Positions 41,201-50,200 of a stretch of DNA of 64,000 nucleotides are shown in pieces (position 1 is the first letter of the stretch; each line of letters opens with the position of its first letter). Under the pieces are notes generated by a model, which did not search any database, had not been told where the DNA came from, and was given only the letters and a program-made list of their open reading frames with translations. The position numbers and the translations under genes are program-made. The DNA is from Megalobrama amblycephala. Taxonomy: Eukaryota; Chordata; Actinopteri; Cypriniformes; Xenocyprididae. The DNA is taken from contig NC_063062.1 of assembly GCF_018812025.1 (NCBI RefSeq), positions 1,348,754-1,412,753 of the forward strand. Direction: 5' to 3'.

Positions 41201-44200
41201 CATTGAATATTAATGAGCATTGTTGACACTAAATATTAATCATCACTTTTTACATTAACTATTAATGAGCATTGTTGACACTAAATATTAATCATCACTT
41301 TTGACATTGAATATTAATGAGCATTGTTGACACTAAATATTAATTATCTCTTATTACATTAAATGAACATTGTTGAAACTAAATATTAATCATGACTTTT
41401 GACATTGAATATTAATGAGCATTGTTGACACTAAATATTAATCATCACTTTGCGGCAGGTCACATTTATTTGTATATAAATTTGTATAGTACTCATTAAT
41501 AATCACTGTTGACATTGAATATTAATGAGCATTGTTGACAATATTAATCAGTTTTGTTGGCATTGAATATTAATGAGCATTGTTGACAGAATATTAATAA
41601 TCACTTTTGACATTGAATATTAATGAGCATTGTTGCCACTTTTCACAATTCACAATGTGCAGAAAAATCATGTGATTAGGCATAGGTATAGGTGAATTTG
41701 ACAGAATTAATATTTAGTGTCAACAATGCTCATTAATAATCACTGTTGACATTGAATATTAATGAGCATTGTTGACACTAAATATTAATTATCTCTTATT
41801 ACATTAAATGAACATTGTTGAAACTAAATATTAATCATGACTTTTGACATTGAATATTAATGAGCATTGTTGACACTAAATATTAATCATCACTTTGCGG
41901 CAGGTCACATTTATTTGTATATAAATTTGTATAGTACTCATTAATAATCACTGTTGACATTGAATATTAATGAGCATTGTTGACAATATTAATCAGTTTT
42001 GTTGGCATTGAATATTAATGAGCATTGTTGACAGAATATTAATAATCACTTTTGACATTGAATATTAATGAGCATTGTTGCCACTTTTCACAATTCACAA
42101 TGTGCAGAAAAATCATGTGATTAGGCATAGGTATAGGTGAATTTGACAGAATTAATATTTAGTGTCAACAATGCTCATTAATAATCACTGTTGACATTGA
42201 ATATTAATGAGCATTGTTGAAACTGAATATTAATTAGCTTAGTGTCAACAATGCTCATTACAGTTTTTTTTTTTCAATTGCTAACATACTTTTGTCCATT
42301 CTGTAGTCACATTTTCAAAACTCTAAACACATTTAGCAGAACATCCATCTGTTGTGGCCATACCATTAACACAATTCATGTAGTTTTCACACAAAATGCA
42401 GTCAATTAACACATTTCTTAAATGCTTACATTTTATTTTCATACAGTATAAGCTTACCTCATACCAAAATCATGGATCTTTCTGATCTTATTTGCAAATG
42501 CTTAAACACAGCAAGTCAGAAATGAAGACCCAATGGGACTCATCTGACCAGTATCTGCCCTGAGCAATTCTGTTACTTTCTTCTTCTCTTTTTCTACTGC
42601 ACATTCTATAAAATAATGACTCACTTCTGTTGCCAAGAATGAACACATTCAACACTCATCCAAACATGCAGAATCACTTACATGCATTATACTATTACTG
42701 CAGTAAAAGGAAACTGAATTATAAAAACAATGTATTTCATATTTTCTGCAGGTAGAACTGAAACATGACAGTAATGCAGTTTTCATAATGCCATCAACTG
42801 TTAGTATTTTGACAGTCATTGCACTTTGATTGACTATATGTTCATGTTGGATAGAAAACTAGTGCTATGTTTTAACAGAACGACTCTGTTTTGAATCAGG
42901 TTAGTATGTGTTGAAAAAGGCTTTTAGCATTTTGAAATGTAGAGTTTGTGTTTATTTAACAAAATATGGTTTTGGGCAGAAAATTAACTATTTGACCACA
43001 TGTATGATGTAGGTGTGTTGCTGTGTTTAGAAAAAGTACTTTAAGTATTGGTAAACGCTTGTTAGCAATTGAAAAAAAAACTGTAATAATCACTGTTGAC
43101 ATCTTCCTTATAGCTGCATTTAACAAATTAGAGCTGAGTGATAATTTAGTTATATTTTGCGATCATAAAAAACATTAAAGCAGTTATGGTTGATGCTCAC
43201 GTGTCCACTATTTGCTCTTTCGGCGGTGGACAGGGGTCAGCATGGGCACCCTGACTGGTCTGCGGCTATGCAGCCTCATACACAACAAACTGATGCACTG
43301 TGTATTCTGAACCTGCATAAACTTCTTGAGCATTTTGAACTACAATATTACTGAACAGTAGTACATATTCTGCCACATGAAAAGAGCTTGAATGGAGGAA
43401 ATGACCGTCAAATAGTTTCCTGGATGCTGGTTACAATTATCCCTCAATTAAAAGTACTTTCCATATTCAATCTCCAGTTAGCGTGTGATTTAATCTAGCA
43501 TAACTGGATCATACAGTCTATATTAAACACACACAGATCAAACCCTGGAGGAAGTGTTTCCCTGATCACTTCATTTCCTCATAATGGGAAAGAAACCAAG
43601 CCGAATTTTCATGAGCGTCAGAAAGAATCATCTGAAATAAGAGTCACATGACCTTCACAATCTGACGCCTGCTGCGAACCTTCATTCTGCATCTGAGTGA
43701 TTTCTGTTTGGCATGGGCTGAAATTAATTACAGCTCCATCAATTGTTATTTGCTCTTTCCCAAGAGAACAACAGTTCTGGCCAAAAACTGGTTTCATATG
43801 CAATAACAAACTTCCTGTTTGTTCATAGTTTATATTACCTCTGTTAGTTTAATACAATATACTTAACTTTAGGTTACCTTTTTTAACCCAAAGATAGAAC
43901 CACTTTTAACTCCGTTACGAAACGAAAGTTGAAAAAGGGGGTTAGTAACATTGCAACCTTGAGTGATGAAGCCCATGTACTGCTAGAATGTTTGAAGTCA
44001 CTGAATATTAATGAGCATTATTGATACTGAATGTTGAGCATTGTTGACACTGAATATTTATGAGCATTGTTTGCATTGAATATTAATAAGCTTTGTTGAC
44101 ATTACAAATTGTCAACAATGCACATTAATAATCACTGTTGACATTGAATATTAATGAGCATTGTTGACACTGGATTTTAATTAGCTTCGTCAACAGTGAT

Positions 44201-47200
44201 TATTAAAGAGCATTGTTTACACTAAATATTATCAGTTGTGGCAATGAATATTAATGAGCATTATTGACACTGAATATTAATTAGCTTTATTGACATTGAA
44301 TATTAATGAGCATTGTATACTAAATAGCTATGTTGACGTTGAAGATGAATACTTAGTGTCAACAATGCTCATTAATAATCATTTTGACATTGAATATTAA
44401 TGAGCATTGTTAACACTGGATATTAGCTTCATCAACAGTGATTATTAATGAGCATTGTTTACGCTGAATATTAATGATCACTTTTGACATTGAATATTAA
44501 TAAACATTGACACTGAATATTAATGAGCATTGTTGGCATTGAATAGTAAATAGCTCTGTTGACATTAAAAGTTAATATTTAGTGTCAACAATGCTCATTA
44601 ATAATCACTGTTGACATTGAATATTAATGAGCATTGTTGACACTGAATATTAATGTGCACTGTTGACATCGTATATTAGTTTTGTTGACATTGAATATTA
44701 ATATTAATCTTAATATTAAGAGTATTGTTAGTTTCAGTCTATGAAGAGGCCATTTTTCCATTTTGTTAGTGTGTTGCTGTGTGGTTGCTAGGGTGTATGA
44801 GTGGTTGTTAGGGTGTTGCTATGAGGTTGCTAGGGTGCCTGAGTGGTGGTTAGTGTGTTGCTGTGTGGTTGCTAGGGTGCCTGAGTGGTGGTTAGTGTGT
44901 TGCTGTGTGGTTGCTAGGGTGCCTGAGTGGTGGTTAGTGTGTTGCTGTGTGGTTGCTAGGGTGTCTGAGTGGTTGTTAGGGTGTTGCTATGTGGTTGCTA
45001 GGGTGTCTGAGTGGTTGTTAGTGTGTTGCTATGTGGTTGCTAGGGTGTCTGAGTGGTTGTTAGGGTGTTGCTATGTGGTTGCTAGGGTGTCTGAGTGGTT
45101 GTTAGTGTGTTGCTATGTGGTTGCTAGGGTGTCTGAGTGATTGTTAGTGTGTTGCTATGTGGTTACTAGGGTGTCTGAGTGGTTGTTAGTGTGTTTCTGT
45201 GTGGTTGCTAGGGTATCTGAGTGGTTGTTAGTGTGTTGATATGTGGTTTCTAGGGTGTCTGAGTGGTTGTTAGTGTGTTGCTATGTGGTTGCTAGGGTGT
45301 CTGAGTGATTGTTAGTGTGTTGCTATGTGGTTGTTAGGGTGTCTGAGTGGTTGTTAGTGTGTTGCTGTGTGGTTGCTAGGCTGTCTGAGTGGCTGTTAGG
45401 GTGTTGCTATGTGGTTGCTAGGGTGTCTGAGTGGTTGTTAGTGTGTTGCTATGTGGTTGCTAGGGTGTCTGAGTGGTTGTTAGTGTGTTGATGTGTGGTT
45501 GCTAGGGTATCTGAGTGGTTGTTAGGGTGTTGCTATGTGGTTGCTAGAGTGTCTCTGTGATCTGATCTGTGTGGCTCGGGTCCCTCCTTTAATGTGCATC
45601 TGTGGGATTTTCCACCTGTTTTATGGCACAGCAGATGAAAACCTCTCGTCTCTCTGCTTCAAATCAGTGTGTATCTTGTTTTGTTGATGTGGAGATATGA
45701 AGTTATCACTCAAGGTTTTCTGAGGCTGCCACTTTTTTCAATTGATATCGACTGACAGGCTCTTTCAGGCTCTTCATGTTGCATTTTACGATTTTAGTGC
45801 CGGTCACAGAGGAGAAATGAAAGCAAGGGGTTTCTGTGTTGCTTTTGGCTGATGCTTTGGATTCAGTTCTTTGAAATGTTCTCACTGAATTTAAAATAAG
45901 AATTGGGGTTAATGTCATGAAAATATTCTTACGCTGCAAAAAGTATTATTAAAACTAAAAATATGCATAATTTTCTTTATGAAAAATGCATTTTCTTTTC
46001 TTTCTTTTGGTTTTGTGCTGAAGTATTCACTGATGCTCATGTGAACTGTGTGTTTCAGTCTGTTCCAGCACTACTGTTACTCTCGCGGAGGGATGCGTCA
46101 CACCTCGTACACCTGCATCTGCGGAAGGTAAATCACCACCAACACACACATAGATCAGAGCCGGTCAGCCATCTGAGGCTGTTGTGGTCATTACTGATGT
46201 TCTTACTGAGTGTTACACACACAACACAAGACCTAACAGTGCAATAACAGACCAGAGGACATCAGATCATCTGGACAGATAAATTAACTTCAGACATGTT
46301 TCAGATTCAGTGTTTAATGCATAGTTCACCTAAAAATGTTTGTGAACCTGCAAAAGTAGAAAAAGCACTATAGCATTGTAGTGCATGTGACGTGCATTAT
46401 TTACAAGTCTTTTGAAATCAAATGATTGTGTGTGATGAACACTTTTTCATGCATATTCTGGTCAGTTATTTTACATGTTTAAACTCCAACAGTGGGAATA
46501 ACTCCTCCGTCCTGCATTACGGACACGCTGGAGCTCCCAATGACAAAACCATCCAGGATGGAGACATGTGGTGAGTTTATGAGCCTCTTTTCCCTTGTGT
46601 TTCTTGATTACTTGAATTAATTGTGTTCTATATCAGCTGTCTTGTTGATTCCTGCTGGTTTACAGTCAGTGTAGTGATGAATATTTCACTCGTCAGTGTT
46701 CAGACTTCATGATCTCTCTATGAGCAGTTGCACACTGACCCCTGGTGGACAGGAAATGCAAACACACTTTTGCAAGCACATCTTTGAAAATTATGATGGT
46801 TGTATTATTTGAAGTAGAAGATGATTTATTACATTCAAATAATGTTTATGTCTGATATCATCCATCTTTAAAGTACAGTTTTCAGGAAATTATTAGTTTG
46901 AAAACATTCAAATTCTATACATTTAAATTCTATATCCATTAACAAAGACATTGAAGTGATATGAAGATGTGCAGAATTTCAGTATTTAGTGATATTCTTA
47001 AATTTTTGTCATTTATTGCATTAATATCCTGTACTTTGAAAAACAGCATTGTAAGTTGTATGTTAAATGGTTTGTTGAAATCTATATATCAATATGGAAA
47101 TGGATTAGGAAATGTCTGATTTTTGGTGATACTGTTCATTTAACCCTTATGCGTCCAAAAAAAAAAGTTACACATAGGTGCAAAATGGACAAAAATGTCA

Positions 47201-50200
47201 TAAAAATATGATTTATTAATATTTTTTTCCACTTTCACTGATGTCAATTTTTTAAACAGCATCTGTTCTATCCATAGATACCAAACATTCATTAATTTTA
47301 AGAACTTTAACCCTTTAAATTCTGCTTTGTTTACATAATGCCATAGGTGTTTTTTATGAAAAAATTAAAAATAGTAGTTTATTTTCATAAACTAAATGCT
47401 AAGCAGAATTTTTTTTTTCTTTGCTTATTAGATTCTTGGGTGGGTCAATGAAGAACAACAACATTAATTTTGAGGCATTTATATTTTTTATGTAGTGTCA
47501 GATTTTTTACAAAAACTAACACTTAGGTCCATAATGGACAAAAATGTCCATGCCAAAAAACTGTAATAGAAATATTATATATTAATATTTTTTTCCACTT
47601 TCACTGACTGTTTTTTTTTTTTTTATCAGCATCTCTTCTATTCATAATTACCAAACATTCGTGCATTTTCAGAATTTTAACGCTTTACAAATCGTAAAGT
47701 GTTAAAATTCATCACTACACTTTACATCTTGCAAACAATGAAATGATCAACCCCTCAAGCACCACATATTTATACAGTAGGTTTGGCTGTGAGGACACCT
47801 GTGTGAACTCAAACTTTGTATAAAATCTACCAGACTAAACAATCAGCATTTTCTTGTGGTGAAAACTAAATGTGTTTAGAGGCCTCTGAACTTCTACTTC
47901 AAATTCAAGCGCACCTTTTATCTCCGTACAAAAACAATAACAAGTGAAAATGTGCAATCAAGGGTTAAGATGCGAGTTTGGGTGAAAAAGAAAAACCTCA
48001 AAGCTCATTAACCTTCTTTGACCTTTTTCATAGTTTTCACATGGCCCTTTGACCCTGCCAAGGGTGCGACTCATACATGGAGTGGGATTTTTGATTGCCA
48101 GTACAATATAATTTCTTTCAAACTAATTACACACATTAAATTTTAAGTAAACACATGCAAACTACACTCTGACATCCTTACCAACATACCCACACAATAA
48201 TAGCTGCATTATTTTTCAAATTGACTCTATAATAGACTATAATATGCATAAGCAGAAAACGCAAAGCGAGTATTTCTTTTATATGCCAAATTTGAAAATA
48301 TGGCACAATCTAGTAAAAAATTGTAAAAATGTAAAATTTGAAGCCTTGCCGATAGAATGAATGCCTATTTGCAAATATTGTATCATTTTATAGTCAAATG
48401 GCCCTGGGTTAAAAAATTGCAGTTTCAATGTGGACATTTTTGTCCTTAAGGTCCTGAGTGTGAGTATTTTTTGTACGGAGGGTAAAATTGATTTTTTGAA
48501 GGAAATGAGGGTAAAATATTAAAATTCCAATAAAAATAAACACCTGAGTCAAAATTCATGTAGTTGGCATTAACAAAGGCACACTTATAACAAAAAACAA
48601 AACTGAAATGGACAAAAAGGTCGCACAAGGGTTAAAAAATAATAAATAATAATTATAAACCTGGAGTACTCTGTATTTGATGGTGTCACCAAACCAAATC
48701 ATAAAACTAAGTGTTTTTAGATCTGGTCAGAGGGAAATATTCCTATAAAAACCGTCTGATTGTTTCCTGACAGTCTGTTTGACATGGGCGGAGAGTATTA
48801 CTGCTACTCCTCCGACATCACCTGCTCCTTCCCGGCCAACGGCAAGTTCACCGCCGACCAGAGAGCCATTTATGAAGCCGTGCTGAAGTCCTCCAGAGCC
48901 GTGATGGCCGCCATCAAACCAGGTACAAACACACAGAGTCACCATACAAAACACCAGCAGCAAAACTACAGAGAATAAACAGAACTGATTCATTCTGACA
49001 CCAAAATTACTGACCAAATCTGTGACTGTCTGATCCTGATCTACACTAACAGTCAAAAGTCTGGGGTCAGTAAGATTGCAATAAAGTTGCATTTATTTAT
49101 TTGATCAAAAATACAGTAAAAATGTGAAATATTTTTACAATTTAAAATAGTTGTTTTCTATGTTAATATATAGTAAAATATAATTTATATCCAGTGATCA
49201 AAGCTGAATTTTCAACATCATTACTCCAGTCTGCAGTGTCACATGATCCTTCAGAAATCATTCTAATATGATGATTTGATGCTCAAGAAACATGCAATTT
49301 AATGCATCTTTGTAGAATTAAAGTTTATGTTGAAATATGAGTTTTCTTAGGAAGTGCATTCTTAAATAAAAGGACAAATAGACACTGCGATTGGTTTAAA
49401 GTTCAAGAGAGCTTCAGTCCTCCACTGTAAAATGACCTCTGACCTCAGTCTAATGCCGGTCTGAGCTCTGAAATGTCTCTGATGTCACCGGTCAGGTGTG
49501 AAGTGGACGGACATGCATCGTCTGGCTGACCGGGTTCACCTGGAGGAGCTGGTTCGGATCGGGATCCTGCGTGGGAAGGTGGAGGAGATGCTGAAGGTTC
49601 ATCTGGGCTCCGTGTTCATGCCGCACGGACTGGGTCACCTGCTGGGCATCGACGTCCACGACGTGGGAGGATATCCAGAGGTCAGTTCTGAGCCTTTCAT
49701 CAAAGAGGGAGAGATTTCCTTTGTGCTGTCAGAAGGAAAAGCGTCTCTTTTCCCCTCACTGAGGTTCATGTATGATGTTAGCACAGATTCAGTTCAGGTG
49801 TCTGTGTTTCTGGTGTTCAGGGCACCGAGCGCGTGGACGAGCCGGGGCTGAAGAGTCTGCGGATGGGCCGTGTGGTGCAGGAGCGCATGGTCCTCACGGT
49901 GGAGCCGGGAATCTATTTCATCAACCACCTGCTGGATAAAGCGCTCAACTCCCCGGATCAGTGCGGCTTCATCAACAACGACGTCCTGAATCGCTTCCGC
50001 GGCTTCGGCGGGGTCAGAATTATTACAAACGAATCATTTATTCCAGTAGATTCATATCAATCCATAACTAGTCCTTAAACACCATATCATTTTTGCATGT
50101 TATTTTGCTAATGATTTGTTAATATTGCATGCTATAATGTATGCATAATTACATATATCATGAATTATATACAGTATAGTTTTAATATTTCACTTTCGAA

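Noticed and set aside
44763..45491. ORFs of repeated [12 protein letters not shown] peptides
   Set aside because: Product of the 42-bp minisatellite, not a gene.
49681..49820. Open continuation of a pepd exon into its 140-bp intron as an alternative coding exon
   Set aside because: Perfect GT-AG sites and conserved protein on both sides show a normal intron. Its length would shift the frame.
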